DNA of 64,000 nucleotides, taken from Halobacillus campisalis. GTDB taxonomy: Bacteria > Bacillota > Bacilli > Bacillales > Halobacillaceae. Under the pieces are notes generated by a model. It saw only the letters and a list, made by a program, of their open reading frames with translations, did no database searches and had not been told where the DNA came from. The stretch spans positions 62,001 through 126,000 of the forward strand of contig NZ_JAPVRC010000003.1 of NCBI RefSeq assembly GCF_030345335.1. The letters are read 5' to 3'. The translations under genes were made by a program, and so were the position numbers. How positions within the stretch are numbered: position 1 is the first letter of the stretch; each line of letters starts with the position of its first letter. Positions 41,718 through 50,586 of this stretch are shown piece after piece.

Positions 41718-42494
41718 ATGGAATTTGGACTAATTATTACTGTATTTCTTATTGGTTTTATAGGATCTTACGTTTCCGGAATGTTAGGGATCGGCGGATC
41801 AATCATTAAGTACCCTATGCTTCTTTACATCCCATCACTAGTTGGTTTTACGGCTTTTACTGCCCATGAAGTATCAGGTATAAGCGCCGTTCAAGTATTT
41901 TTCGCTACGATCGGTGGTGTGTGGGCCTATCGCAAAGGTGGTTACCTAAATAAGAATTTGATCACTTACATGGGGGTCAGCATTTTAATAGGCAGTTTCA
42001 TCGGTGGTTACGGCTCACGATTTATGCCGGAGGATGGTATCAATCTCGTCTATGGATTATTAGCTTTAACAGCAGCTGTGATGATGTTTGTGCCTAAAAA
42101 AGGGATTGACGATATACCGTTTGATCAGGTCAGCTTCAACAAATGGCTGGCAGCTATCCTTGCCCTCATTGTTGGGATAGGAGCAGGAATTGTAGGAGCA
42201 GCCGGTGCATTCTTATTAGTTCCTATTATGCTTGTCGTGTTGAAAATACCAACCAGGATGACAATCGCTTCCTCATTAGCCATTACATTGATTTCCTCTA
42301 TAGGAGCCACAATAGGTAAAGTCACTACAGGGCAAGTCGATTACATGGCAGCTGGCATAATGATCGTCGCAAGTTTGATAGCAGCTCCACTCGGTGCTAA
42401 AACAGGAAAAGTTATGAATACTAAAGCACTTCAAACCATTCTAGCTGTACTCATTTTAGCAACCACCATAAAAATTTGGCTGGATATCATTTAA
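41718..42494 (+). CDS. TauE/SafE family sulfite exporter (YrkJ-like)
   Basis: 258 residues, about eight membrane helices. The two TauE repeats carry [15 protein letters not shown] and [16 protein letters not shown], and the N-terminal [12 protein letters not shown] is typical. It would export sulfite made by the persulfide dioxygenase, as TauE does in the S. aureus cst operon. AAGGAG lies 13 nt before the ATG, rather far, so expression may be low. Confidence 0.9.
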   Translation: MEFGLIITVFLIGFIGSYVSGMLGIGGSIIKYPMLLYIPSLVGFTAFTAHEVSGISAVQVFFATIGGVWAYRKGGYLNKNLITYMGVSILIGSFIGGYGSRFMPEDGINLVYGLLALTAAVMMFVPKKGIDDIPFDQVSFNKWLAAILALIVGIGAGIVGAAGAFLLVPIMLVVLKIPTRMTIASSLAITLISSIGATIGKVTTGQVDYMAAGIMIVASLIAAPLGAKTGKVMNTKALQTILAVLILATTIKIWLDII

Positions 42495-42506
42495 GCAAAT
42501 AAACCC

Positions 42507-42541
42507 AAAAAAAGCCCTCCACCTGATAGGTGGAGGGCTTT
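42507..42541. terminator. Bidirectional terminator after the sulfur operon
   Basis: AAAAAGCCCTCCACC pairs with GGTGGAGGGCTTT around TGATA, between convergent genes. Confidence 0.92.
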
Positions 42542-42544
42542 CTA

Positions 42545-44458
42545 CTAATCTTCTTGCTGTCCTGTTTCATTCATTTCTTCTTCAATCATTTCCGTTTCAT
42601 CAAGGTATCTGAGCAGATCTCCATAAACGATTGAATCCGATAATCCTAATTCTTCTTCAGCTTGCTCAAATCCAGGTTCACAGGCACTGCCTTCTACTTC
42701 TTCACCAGTTTCCCTATCAAAGCAGCTTCCTTTTACACCTACATATTCATCACTTGCAAAATCGCCATCACGTGTAATCATCATTTCACGGCGATCTTCA
42801 CTGAATAAATCCTGACCAAATTGAACCGGATTATCATCTTCTACTCCTAGAAGGTTCATAATCGTAGGCCGCAGATCAATCTGTCCTCCGACCGTGTCAT
42901 TCTCCTGTGGTTCAATACCTTCGCCAATCATGAGAAGAGGGACACGTTGCAGCTGAAACTGTTCATATTCATTAATATCTTTGTCCAAGTACTCTCCCAT
43001 AGCCTGCTGGTGGTTTTCGGAAATACCGAAGTGATCACCATAGATGACTAGAACGGTATCGTCATAAAGGTCTGACTCTTTAAAGTCTTCAACGAACTGT
43101 TTCAACGCTTCGTCCTGGTAGCGTATCGTCTGGAAGAAACGGTTTAACGTTCCGCTTGACGTATCGCCTTCCTCAATATATTTCTTGTCCTCAGGAAGCG
43201 TAAATGGGTGGTGGTTCGTCAGTGTAATCATCTTGTTGTAAAATGGCTGCTCCAGTTCTTCCATTTTATCTAAAGAGTCACTGAAGAAATACTCATCCAA
43301 GTATCCCCATCCATAAGATTTTTCTTCGGTTACATCATAATCTTCTTTTGAATAAAACTCATCGTATCCAAGCGAGTCATACATGACATTTCGATTCCAA
43401 AACGATTTATCGTTAGCATGCATGTTTGTAGAAGTATATCCATTTTCTCCTAACACTTCAGGGGTTGCTTCGTACTCATTTCCAGAGTGAGTAAAGAAAG
43501 CAGCTCCACGATTCAGACCATACATGGAGTTGTCCAAAATGAACTCTGAGTCTGATGTACGTCCTTGCTTCACCTGGTGGTAGAAGTTATTAAAGTAGGC
43601 TCCTTCTTCTTTCAGGTCATTGAAATAAGGAGTAAGCTCTTCTCCATTCACTTCATTATCTACGACAAAGGTCTGGGTACTTTCAAGAGACAACGCAATT
43701 ACGTTCTTCCCTTCAGCAACTCCTGTCATTTCGCTGTTAGGTTCGGTTTTATTTTCATTCAGATAGTTTAAAGCAGGAACTAATTCATTGCTGTCAGCAA
43801 ATGTTTTTTTCATTTCTGTTTGACCCTGTAATACGATGTCATACACGTGATAGTTGATGACCCCGATGTATTTAACCAGCATATTACGGTCGAACGCACG
43901 TTCAAGCAGGTCGGTACGCTCTGTCTCGGCCCAAGCCAAGTTCGCTAAAAACAGAGGAATCGCAATGACAGCCAGCACAAAACCTTCTCTTCGTTTCGGC
44001 ATGAAACTTTGAAAACGAGTAGGCTTTAAATAGAATAATAGAAAAACTGCCGCAAAAACATCCACAAATAGAAAGACATCAGTGAGCGATAGGATGTTCG
44101 TAATACTGCTTCCTAGACCGGCAAGGTTAGCCACTTGTCCCAGCATAGGAATCGTAATGAAATCATTATATTCACGATAGAACAATACATTTACATACAG
44201 TAAGACGGATCCAAAAATATACGTAGCTAACAAGCCTTTCCGTCCAGCCAATAATATGCCCAATCCAAAGAGCAGGAAAATACTGCTTAGCGGGTTGAAC
44301 GCTAAAATGGCAGCTTCATTGGCATTTTCTACATCAAGTGTAAAAATGCTCCCTTGTATGAAGTACATTTTCAACCAGAATATAGCAATCACCGCAGCAT
44401 AAATGAGCCATTTGTTCAAGGGGTTATTGTTCTTTTTACTTTTAGTTTTTGTAAACAT
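42545..44458 (-). CDS. ltaS: Lipoteichoic acid synthase family protein
   Basis: 637 residues: five N-terminal membrane helices (to about 180), then an extracellular sulfatase-like domain. The catalytic Thr is in QGRTSDSEF (T301, near T300 of S. aureus LtaS). The metal-binding residues are in VIALSLES, YGDHFGI and NHHPF. It polymerises glycerol phosphate from phosphatidylglycerol. An acidic C-terminal tail (ETEMIEEEMNETGQQED) fits an external domain in a halophile. Several paralogues exist in Bacillus, so the paralogue type is unsettled. GGAGG lies 7 nt before the ATG. Confidence 0.9.
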   Translation of the reverse strand: MFTKTKSKKNNNPLNKWLIYAAVIAIFWLKMYFIQGSIFTLDVENANEAAILAFNPLSSIFLLFGLGILLAGRKGLLATYIFGSVLLYVNVLFYREYNDFITIPMLGQVANLAGLGSSITNILSLTDVFLFVDVFAAVFLLFYLKPTRFQSFMPKRREGFVLAVIAIPLFLANLAWAETERTDLLERAFDRNMLVKYIGVINYHVYDIVLQGQTEMKKTFADSNELVPALNYLNENKTEPNSEMTGVAEGKNVIALSLESTQTFVVDNEVNGEELTPYFNDLKEEGAYFNNFYHQVKQGRTSDSEFILDNSMYGLNRGAAFFTHSGNEYEATPEVLGENGYTSTNMHANDKSFWNRNVMYDSLGYDEFYSKEDYDVTEEKSYGWGYLDEYFFSDSLDKMEELEQPFYNKMITLTNHHPFTLPEDKKYIEEGDTSSGTLNRFFQTIRYQDEALKQFVEDFKESDLYDDTVLVIYGDHFGISENHQQAMGEYLDKDINEYEQFQLQRVPLLMIGEGIEPQENDTVGGQIDLRPTIMNLLGVEDDNPVQFGQDLFSEDRREMMITRDGDFASDEYVGVKGSCFDRETGEEVEGSACEPGFEQAEEELGLSDSIVYGDLLRYLDETEMIEEEMNETGQQED

Positions 44459-44720
44459 TGTAAAACCTCCGTTAATTTTGCACTCATTTATTTTACCTTA
44501 TATCCCCTTAAATTTGAACTCAAAACTTCTGTATTTTATCAAAATGAAATATTTGTAATCAAATGTTCGAATTTTTGTCACTTAACATTGGTTATATTTA
44601 CCTACACCCAGTAGAATGGACCTGATCAGCACTTTTAGCACTGCAGCCCCTTCTATTTGACCAATTTGATAAAGGAATATACTTTTAGAAATGAAAGATA
44701 TAATTTAAAGGAGGAGACGT

Positions 44721-45176
44721 ATGAGTAAAAATGCGCATTTTATCGACCATTTCTTGTCTCACCGTGAAGTTACGAAAGAATTGATTTCTAAAATTGATTC
44801 TGAACATTACAGCTTCAAACCAACCCCCACTTCAATGGAAGCTGAAAAATTAGTCAATCATATACTTGAATCTATGTATTCTTTCGCTCGTTTTGCTAAT
44901 AAGCAGCAGCCTGAGAAATTATTCGGTGAAGGAGATACTTCGGATCTCGTAAAACGGGCTGATGTATATACCGAAGAAACAGTCAAGTTGATCAGCTCTC
45001 TATCAGACGAAGATTTTGAACAGATGATTGACGTAAGTCAGATTTTCGGTAAAGAGGTGTCTGCGGGACAGCTTCTTACGATTGCAGTTGAGCACGAGAT
45101 TCATCATAAAGGAAACTTATTCGTCTATGTTCGTGAAATGGGGCATACAGAGCTGCCTCTCTATATCAAAAGCTAA
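44721..45176 (+). CDS. DinB family protein
   Basis: 151 residues, four-helix DinB fold. The metal-binding His residues are in LVNHILESM and in VEHEIHHKGNLFVY. Members are metal-dependent thiol transferases or unknown enzymes. AAAGGAGG lies before the ATG. Single-gene unit with a terminator after it. The promoter is presumably in 44459-44720, where no other feature is seen. Confidence 0.85.
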   Translation: MSKNAHFIDHFLSHREVTKELISKIDSEHYSFKPTPTSMEAEKLVNHILESMYSFARFANKQQPEKLFGEGDTSDLVKRADVYTEETVKLISSLSDEDFEQMIDVSQIFGKEVSAGQLLTIAVEHEIHHKGNLFVYVREMGHTELPLYIKS

Positions 45177-45183
45177 CCTTCAG

Positions 45184-45221
45184 AATACACTGCTGATTTA
45201 GTCGGCAGTGTATTTATTTTT
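45184..45221 (+). terminator. Terminator of the DinB-like gene
   Basis: AATACACTGC pairs with GCAGTGTATT around an 11-nt loop, followed by TATTTTT. Confidence 0.8.
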
Positions 45222-45334
45222 ACGTTGTTCGTAATATAGAATTACTATCTTACTCCTGATATAATAAGAGCTAAATTGAATTAAAACATATCTTCCATTT
45301 TGAGCCGAACTTTAATTTAGGAGTGATGAAATTC

Positions 45335-46468
45335 ATGAAATACATATTCACTTTGATCATTTTAATCCTTATGAGTGCTTGTTCTCTCTCTCAAGAAAAT
45401 CCTTCCGATGAAAAAGAAGTCTCCTATTCCCCGCAATCGAATGTATATCTCCATGAAAAAGGTGACATGCTTTCCACTATCAGTTTTTCTGCAATAGGAG
45501 ATATTTTAATTCATGATCGCGTATATGAAGACGCCAAGACAAATGATGGCTATGATTTCATGCCTATGTTAAATAGTGTAAAACCATATTTATCAGATAC
45601 TACTCTGTCTATAGCTAACCAGGAAACCATGATTGGTGGAGAGGAAATAGGTTTGTCAAGTTACCCTTCGTTCAACTCTCCGACAGAAATAGGCGATGCT
45701 TTAAAAGAGTTAGGCATCGACGTGGTTGCTCTTGCAAACAACCACACTTTAGACCGTGGAGAAAAAGCTGTTCTCAATGCTATAGAACATTGGAATCAAA
45801 TTGATATGGTCTACACAGGAGCATATGAAAGCAAAGAAGACCAACAACAATTGCGAACCATAGAAACCGAACAGGGAATTGATGTCTCCTTTTTAAGCTA
45901 TACATATGGCACGAATGGCATCCCTGTTCCTGAAGGGAAATCGCATCTTGTAAATTTAATCGATATAAACCAGATGAAAAGTGATATTGAACAAGCACAT
46001 TCTCAAAGCGAAGCCATAATCATGAACCTTCACGCCGGGGATGAGTACGAGCCTCTTCCAAACGAAGAACAAAAAGAATTAATGAAATTTGCTGCAGATT
46101 CAGGTGTGGACGTAGTAATTGGCCATCATCCTCATGTCTTGCAGCCTATTGATTGGGTGGAAGGAAAAGATGGACACAGAATGCTTGCTGTTTATTCCCT
46201 GGGGAATTTTTTCTCAGGTCAGGAGGCCTTCGAAAAGCGTGTGGGGGGCATTATAAAATTTGATATGTCTGAAATCGAGGGAGAAGTTATAGTAGATTCC
46301 CCACGTTTCATGCTCACCTATGTCAGCTCAGAAGGACCACACGCTTACGAAGTGTTACCGATGCATGAACTAAACGAGAGTGTATTACCTGATTACAAAG
46401 AAATCATAAAAGGGTATGAGCAACACCTTTCTCAATGGATGCCGGAGCTTGAGTTTATTTCAAAATAG
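45335..46468 (+). CDS. CapA-family lipoprotein
   Basis: 377 residues. The lipoprotein signal ends LMSAC. The CapA/PgsA metallophosphatase-like domain has FSAIGDILIHDRVY, SIANQETMIGG, VALANNHTLDRG, VIIMNLHAGDEYEPLPNEEQKE, VVIGHHPHVLQP and YSLGNFFS. CapA proteins support poly-gamma-glutamate capsule assembly or export, but no capB or capC gene is near, so it may be one of the stand-alone copies. The start is ATG at 45335 with AGGAGTG upstream; GTG at 45323 and ATG at 45326 are alternatives. Confidence 0.86.
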   Translation: MKYIFTLIILILMSACSLSQENPSDEKEVSYSPQSNVYLHEKGDMLSTISFSAIGDILIHDRVYEDAKTNDGYDFMPMLNSVKPYLSDTTLSIANQETMIGGEEIGLSSYPSFNSPTEIGDALKELGIDVVALANNHTLDRGEKAVLNAIEHWNQIDMVYTGAYESKEDQQQLRTIETEQGIDVSFLSYTYGTNGIPVPEGKSHLVNLIDINQMKSDIEQAHSQSEAIIMNLHAGDEYEPLPNEEQKELMKFAADSGVDVVIGHHPHVLQPIDWVEGKDGHRMLAVYSLGNFFSGQEAFEKRVGGIIKFDMSEIEGEVIVDSPRFMLTYVSSEGPHAYEVLPMHELNESVLPDYKEIIKGYEQHLSQWMPELEFISK

Positions 46469-46557
46469 CAGGCATTTTGCATAAGAAATTCTGTACAACA
46501 ATTTGGCAGGATTGTTGAAGATTTGATTTCAAGATAACTAAGGTTCAGAGTCAGGAG

Positions 46558-46881
46558 TGGTTGGGAAGCTACTTGCTTTCCTGTGGGGGATCTGGCGAGC
46601 TTACTAAGGCTAAGGTCCTGTGAAATCCTTGCCTACCTCCTTCTCCGACCTCTTACCCTCTTATAAATACAGCGCGTAAATTATTTCATAAATCTGTTAG
46701 GTTGCTATCCAGCTCCAGCGCTTAGCGGCTACTGAGACTTCCTTCACTTCTGTACGATAAGTCAACATCGAATCACTTCGTTCTTTGTGTTTCCTTTATC
46801 TCCGCCAGCTCAGTCCAGTCCATACGCCGCTGACCAAAGCGCTTGCGCTTTTAAAAAAGGAGTCCCCCAGCTTCCCAACCA
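46558..46881. repeat. Composite palindromic repeat, copies F/D-prime
   Basis: The terminal stem TGGTTGGGAAGCT pairs perfectly with AGCTTCCCAACCA. The left part carries degenerate family boxes (CTTGCTTTCCTGTGGG, GCGAGCTTACTAAGG). The right part, about 46710-46860, is the near-identical inverse of the insert in 23053-23385, ending next to GGAGTC. The flank GGATTGTTGAAGATTTGATT before it also occurs beside copy B. No open frame is supported in 46469-47391. Confidence 0.8.
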
Positions 46882-47032
46882 GCCCATTCGATAGAGATGA
46901 GAAACGAACCCTTTAATTTAGAAAGAGGCTCTTCTATATGCCCGCTTAGTGAGAAGGTAGCTCTTTACGCCAAGGTTTTAACATAGGACACCTATTATGA
47001 AAATCAACAAATGTATTCTTTTTCTTGAAGTG

Positions 47033-47200
47033 GTTTCGAGATACTTATTTGGCAGAGGGGCGGAAGGAAACGGTGAGACTCCTGTGGGATGAGCGGGACA
47101 GGTGAGACCCCGGAGAGCGAAGTTCGTGGAGGCTCAGCACCCACCCCACGGAAAGCGAACCGTTTCCTTCCGCCCCTAAGCTCCCACTTTGTCTCGAAAC
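47033..47200. repeat. Palindromic intergenic repeat, copy G
   Basis: The outer GTTTCGAGA pairs with TCTCGAAAC. The stem AGGGGCGGAAGGAAACGG pairs perfectly over 18 bp with the sequence at 47160-47177. Inner boxes are GAGACTCCTGTGGGA, GTGAGACCCCG, GGAGGCTCAGC and CCCCACGGAAAGCGA. The stem sequence differs from copies B and C, but pairing is kept. Confidence 0.85.
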
Positions 47201-47391
47201 TGAGTGTTCAAAAATAGGGAGCTTATATCAATAAGTAACGGGGAAATTCAATTTAGCCTACGCTATAAGAAGTGGGGTAAGTATAGTGATGATTATTAGG
47301 TGATATATACGATTTCTTTTTGTAAGTAAGTAATTTTAATTCATTTAATAACCTGTTCAAATGTGATATATTAAATGCAGGAGTGATTACT

Positions 47392-47721
47392 ATGGATAAA
47401 ACTGTATGTCCTCGCTTTGAAAAGGCAATAGGAATCCTAAGTCAACGTTGGACAGGTCTTATTATTCATAAGCTGTTAGAAGGCAGCCAGCGTTTTAGAA
47501 GTATAGAATCATCTATAGGGATAAGTGGTAAAGTGTTGTCGGACCGTTTAAAAGAAATGGAAAAAGAAGGCTTAGTTAAACGCGAAGTCTTTCCCGAAAC
47601 CCCCGTCCGTATTGAGTATTCTTTAACCGAAAAAGGCGAGTCATTAAAGCCAGTTATGAGCAGTGTTGAGAAATGGTCTCATGATTGGGTGACTTTAGAA
47701 GAAGATTCTAAAGTTCAATAG
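47392..47721 (+). CDS. HxlR-family regulator, YodB/CatR-like
   Basis: 109 residues, winged helix of the HxlR family: CPRFEKAIGILSQRWTGLIIHKLLEGSQRFRSIE, then VLSDRLKEMEKEGLVKREVFPETPVRIEYSLTEKGESL. A single Cys at position 6 aligns with the redox Cys of B. subtilis YodB/CatR, which sense quinones and diamide. No second Cys is present, as in CatR. The target is not adjacent. AGGAG lies 8-9 nt before the ATG at 47392; GTG at 47383 overlaps the ribosome site. Confidence 0.87.
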   Translation: MDKTVCPRFEKAIGILSQRWTGLIIHKLLEGSQRFRSIESSIGISGKVLSDRLKEMEKEGLVKREVFPETPVRIEYSLTEKGESLKPVMSSVEKWSHDWVTLEEDSKVQ

Positions 47722-47726
47722 ATCTA

Positions 47727-47753
47727 TAAAAAGGCCCCTCTAGGGTCTTTTTT
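47727..47753 (+). terminator. Terminator of the HxlR-family gene
   Basis: AAAAAGGCCC pairs with GGGTCTTTTT (one G-T pair), followed by T residues. Confidence 0.75.
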
Positions 47754-47876
47754 GATATTTCCTGGGAAATACCGACATGATTTTATTAAAAAATTATTGG
47801 ATTCAGCTCATAAATTCCTATTAATAGTTACATAATAGTAGATAACTAATTACTTTATGAAAAGGAAGCGAGTTTA

Positions 47877-48125
47877 ATGAAACCCTATTTATGCCCAAAC
47901 TGTAAAACCAATCGATCAAGGTTCAATATGATTAAACAAGTGTCGAGGTCAATCAAAGTCGATCCGCGTTCAGGTGAAATGATTTCAGAATGCAGCTCTG
48001 ATCAGCTGGCTGTTTACCACGTCGACTACAAAGGACCTGAGTATAAAGTCCAATGTGGTGCTTGTGGATTAATCGAAGACGAAATCTCTTTTCAGCGCTT
48101 CGCTGAACATAACCCCTTAAGCTAG
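47877..48125 (+). CDS. Zinc-ribbon-type small protein (82 aa), unknown
   Basis: Two CxxC pairs, CPNCKTNRSRFN at the N-terminus and CGACGLIEDE near residue 60, would bind one zinc. A basic middle (QVSRSIKVDPRSGE) separates them. AAGGAAG precedes the ATG. Conserved-looking but not assigned to a family. It is convergent with the parR-like gene. Confidence 0.65.
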   Translation: MKPYLCPNCKTNRSRFNMIKQVSRSIKVDPRSGEMISECSSDQLAVYHVDYKGPEYKVQCGACGLIEDEISFQRFAEHNPLS

Positions 48126-48156
48126 TCCGTATTTTTCTAAAACTAAGCCCGTAATT

Positions 48157-48190
48157 TTGAACCCCCTGACCACAGCGGCCAGGGGGTTCT
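48157..48190. terminator. Terminator between the zinc-ribbon gene and parR-like gene
   Basis: GAACCCCCTG pairs with CAGGGGGTTC around a GC-rich loop. It serves convergent genes; T tracts are modest on both strands. Confidence 0.75.
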
Positions 48191-48191
48191 C

Positions 48192-48779
48192 TTATTTATT
48201 CATACTAGAAAAGAAGTCTCCGAGAGGGTCTTCTTCTTCCTCTTGTTGTTGGTCTTCTTCCGGAAAACTTCTCAAGTCACCTTGAAGACTGTCTAAATTC
48301 AAATCATCCAAATCGTTATCACTGCTGCTTACAACTGTTCGCTGAGGGGCTTCCCTGTCCTCATTTTCATAAGACGAACCTGCTTCCTCGCTCGCTGCAG
48401 CTTCCTCCTGGAGATAGAGAGCCTCATCAATATTTACAGAATTACTGTTAAGAGATGCCAGTAATGTCATCGCTCTTGTCGGGTCACTCATAAGCTGATA
48501 GATAATGCTTCCCATTAATGCTTCTGAGTGTTCATGCTTCATCCAACTTCGTTGTTCCTTTGTAAGTTGGCGGGGCAGAGGTATCGTAACCGTCTCCTTG
48601 TCTTTTGATAGAGACTGACTGACACCATCCATCACAAATTGAGCGATTCTGCTTGAGAAATTCCTTCGTTCCTTCTCTTTAAGTGCCGTTAATTGCTTTA
48701 ATAAGTGATCAGGCGTATCAGAAGGGACACGAAATGTAATGGACTGCCCCCTCTCCACACCTTTCTTAGAATTGCTCAT
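48192..48779 (-). CDS. ParR-like ribbon-helix-helix DNA-binding protein
   Basis: 195 residues. The N-terminal region (about 12-60) has SITFRVPSDTPDHLLKQL followed by ERRNFSSRIAQFVMDGV, a ribbon-helix-helix pattern. The C-terminal half is acidic and low-complexity, ending DPLGDFFSSMNK, a plausible filament-contact tail. It starts 9 nt after the actin-like gene. The arrangement filament gene, adaptor gene and upstream iterons is that of type II plasmid partition loci (parMRC, alp7). The iteron-binding role is inferred. Confidence 0.75.
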   Translation of the reverse strand: MSNSKKGVERGQSITFRVPSDTPDHLLKQLTALKEKERRNFSSRIAQFVMDGVSQSLSKDKETVTIPLPRQLTKEQRSWMKHEHSEALMGSIIYQLMSDPTRAMTLLASLNSNSVNIDEALYLQEEAAASEEAGSSYENEDREAPQRTVVSSSDNDLDDLNLDSLQGDLRSFPEEDQQQEEEEDPLGDFFSSMNK

Positions 48780-48788
48780 TTAATCACC

Positions 48789-49973
48789 TTATTTAGATTG
48801 AGCTTTTTCTTTTTCTTTCTTTTCTTCTCTTCTTTTGTTCGAATGGGATTTTCTCTCAAAATCTGAGATCAACTTGTAATAAGCATTGGCCATCATCCAA
48901 ATACTTTCATTTTCATCTTCAAAGAAGTCTATGTTAAAGCCATCAAGCTTATTGTTCAATGTTTTAATATACTCTTTTAATACAGCGGAACCTCCGCCCA
49001 CGAAATAGCAGATTTCCGCCTGAGAGTTCTTCTGCCATACATTTCTTAGGAAACGGTACTCTTTTTTAGCTAGCTCAAGAAGGATTCGGTCCGTAATATC
49101 ATGAACGCTCGTTCTGCTCCCTTTAACCATGATGTGGTGTCTGTCATTTTTTCTTGTAATGATATCTACTACATCACGGCGGCTATCCAATTGCACGCCA
49201 TGTTTTGTAAGAATTTCATCGCGGATTTGTTCCAGTGATTCTGCAACTCCAAGGTTGAAACCTTGTGCTTTATCATCATCGACATTACGATTTCGGATTA
49301 CTGCGATATCAGTTGAGAGACCGCCAATGTCCTGAATAAGGATTTGCTTATCAATAAGATCTTTATTAATCACATTCAGGTTGTTATCCATTACTAAGTT
49401 TACGTAAGCTGCGAAGCCTTCTGGGTAAACTTTTACTTCATCAAATTTAATATTTACTTTTTTACCTTGATACTGCGGAGTTACAAGGAATTCAACCTGG
49501 TGAACAGAACCTAGCAGTTGAGAACGGTAACCTACATCTTTACCTTCTTTCACTTCGCGAAGAGGCAGACCTGTACCTAAAGTGTAATTAGCTTCAATTA
49601 CATTGTTTCTTTCCACAGTTGAATCATTTCCTTGTACAGCATCCATTGCAAGGGAAGCAAACAGCATGACTAATGTTTGGTCTTCCTCCGATTTACTGCT
49701 TCCAGGATCCAGCTCCGTAGAATTATCGCTTTTAGTTGCTAAATTCCCTACACGATAAATAGCGTTATTCTCTTGAAGCGCTGGTGAGTGAAGACGAATA
49801 TGCAAGTTATCTAAAGGATCTTTTTCATCCAGATCTTCTATTCCGATAACGGGACGATCCTCGACGTCCCTCGCCATTACGTTAGGTATATAAAGTTCAG
49901 ATTCTAATTTTCCGAAGTTGGCTTTCACTGCATCGTTCCCTACATCTACAGCAGCAATTCTTGATTTTGTCAT
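48789..49973 (-). CDS. ParM/Alp-type bacterial actin
   Basis: 394 residues of the actin/Hsp70 ATPase fold. Phosphate-1 is IAAVDVGNDAVKANF, phosphate-2 is ILIQDIGGLSTDIAVI, and the adenosine motif is CYFVGGGSAVLKEY. A Lys/Arg-rich C-terminus (KSHSNKRREEKKEKEKAQSK) is unusual. Related proteins (ParM, AlfA, Alp7A) form filaments that push plasmid copies apart. Here the surroundings are chromosomal. The start is ATG at 49973 with AGGAG upstream. A consensus-like promoter and an iteron array lie directly upstream. Confidence 0.87.
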   Translation of the reverse strand: MTKSRIAAVDVGNDAVKANFGKLESELYIPNVMARDVEDRPVIGIEDLDEKDPLDNLHIRLHSPALQENNAIYRVGNLATKSDNSTELDPGSSKSEEDQTLVMLFASLAMDAVQGNDSTVERNNVIEANYTLGTGLPLREVKEGKDVGYRSQLLGSVHQVEFLVTPQYQGKKVNIKFDEVKVYPEGFAAYVNLVMDNNLNVINKDLIDKQILIQDIGGLSTDIAVIRNRNVDDDKAQGFNLGVAESLEQIRDEILTKHGVQLDSRRDVVDIITRKNDRHHIMVKGSRTSVHDITDRILLELAKKEYRFLRNVWQKNSQAEICYFVGGGSAVLKEYIKTLNNKLDGFNIDFFEDENESIWMMANAYYKLISDFERKSHSNKRREEKKEKEKAQSK

Positions 49974-50028
49974 TTAATTGAATTCTCCTTTTAGAAAGAA
50001 ATTTGCTAGATTACTAGCTTCCTTATTA

Positions 50029-50067
50029 AACATATTAGATATGGTGATAATAGTCAATGTGACTATT
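50029..50067 (-). promoter_or_regulatory. Promoter of the parM-like gene with overlapping inverted repeat
   Basis: On the minus strand TTGACT (50057-50052), a 17-bp spacer, then TATGTT (50034-50029). The -35 lies within the perfect inverted repeat AATAGTCA-ATG-TGACTATT (50049-50067), a candidate operator for autoregulation. Confidence 0.55.
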
Positions 50068-50082
50068 TTCGTATTCATTTAC

Positions 50083-50290
50083 GTATACAATTAACACTTT
50101 TTTGTTTACATGTATTCTTTATTGTATACTTGTTTTCTTTAATGTTTGCATGGCTCTAAAACAATATGTGTACACTTTCGTGTGCAAGTAAACATTTAAG
50201 TGCACAAGTATACTAGAATGATTGCAGAGTAAATACTTTTTGTGTACGTGTAAACATTAATGTATACGTATAAACATTTTTGTATGCAAA
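50083..50290. repeat. Iteron array upstream of the parM/parR-like genes (candidate centromere)
   Basis: Units start with GTRTRC at 50083, 50104, 50124, 50144, 50180, 50200, 50242, 50262 and 50282, with degenerate units near 50164 and 50220. That makes about 11 units at 20-22 bp spacing. Best units read GTGTACGTGTAAACATTAAT, GTATACGTATAAACATTTTT and GTGTGCAAGTAAACATTTAA. Two-turn spacing suits cooperative ribbon-helix-helix binding, as in parC. The rest of 50291-50461 is AT- and purine-rich without a gene. Confidence 0.8.
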
Positions 50291-50461
50291 TTGATAAAAG
50301 AGAAATTAATAAACAAATCTAGTATAAAATTAGTAAAGAGAACAAAATTAGATTAAATAGAGCTAATATAAAGAGAAGAATATAGGTTGCGAGGGACGTA
50401 GGATTAAAACAGTAGAAAAAGAGGGAGAGAGGCTTTAAAAAGGGTTAAATGAGGTTCCAAT

Positions 50462-50493
50462 AAAAAAAGACCGTAATTTTACGGTCTTTTTTA
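50462..50493 (-). terminator. Terminator of the rRNA methyltransferase gene
   Basis: AAAAAAGACCGTAA pairs with TTACGGTCTTTTTT, about 95 bp after the stop at 50587, on the minus strand. Confidence 0.85.
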
Positions 50494-50586
50494 CAATTTT
50501 TTCAATTAACTTGGTTAGTAAGTGGTTTAAGACTGCAACCTGCCTTTATCGATAGACTACAACAATGGTCTTCTCGATCATATGGA

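Noticed and set aside
46558-46881. Possible insertion sequence because of terminal inverted repeats
   Set aside because: Only about 325 bp with no transposase frame and no visible target duplication; the terminal stems differ between copies, unlike an IS.
50083-50290. Regular repeats suggestive of a CRISPR array
   Set aside because: Units are short, degenerate and contiguous with a 20-bp period and no unique spacers; no cas genes are nearby. They fit partition iterons.
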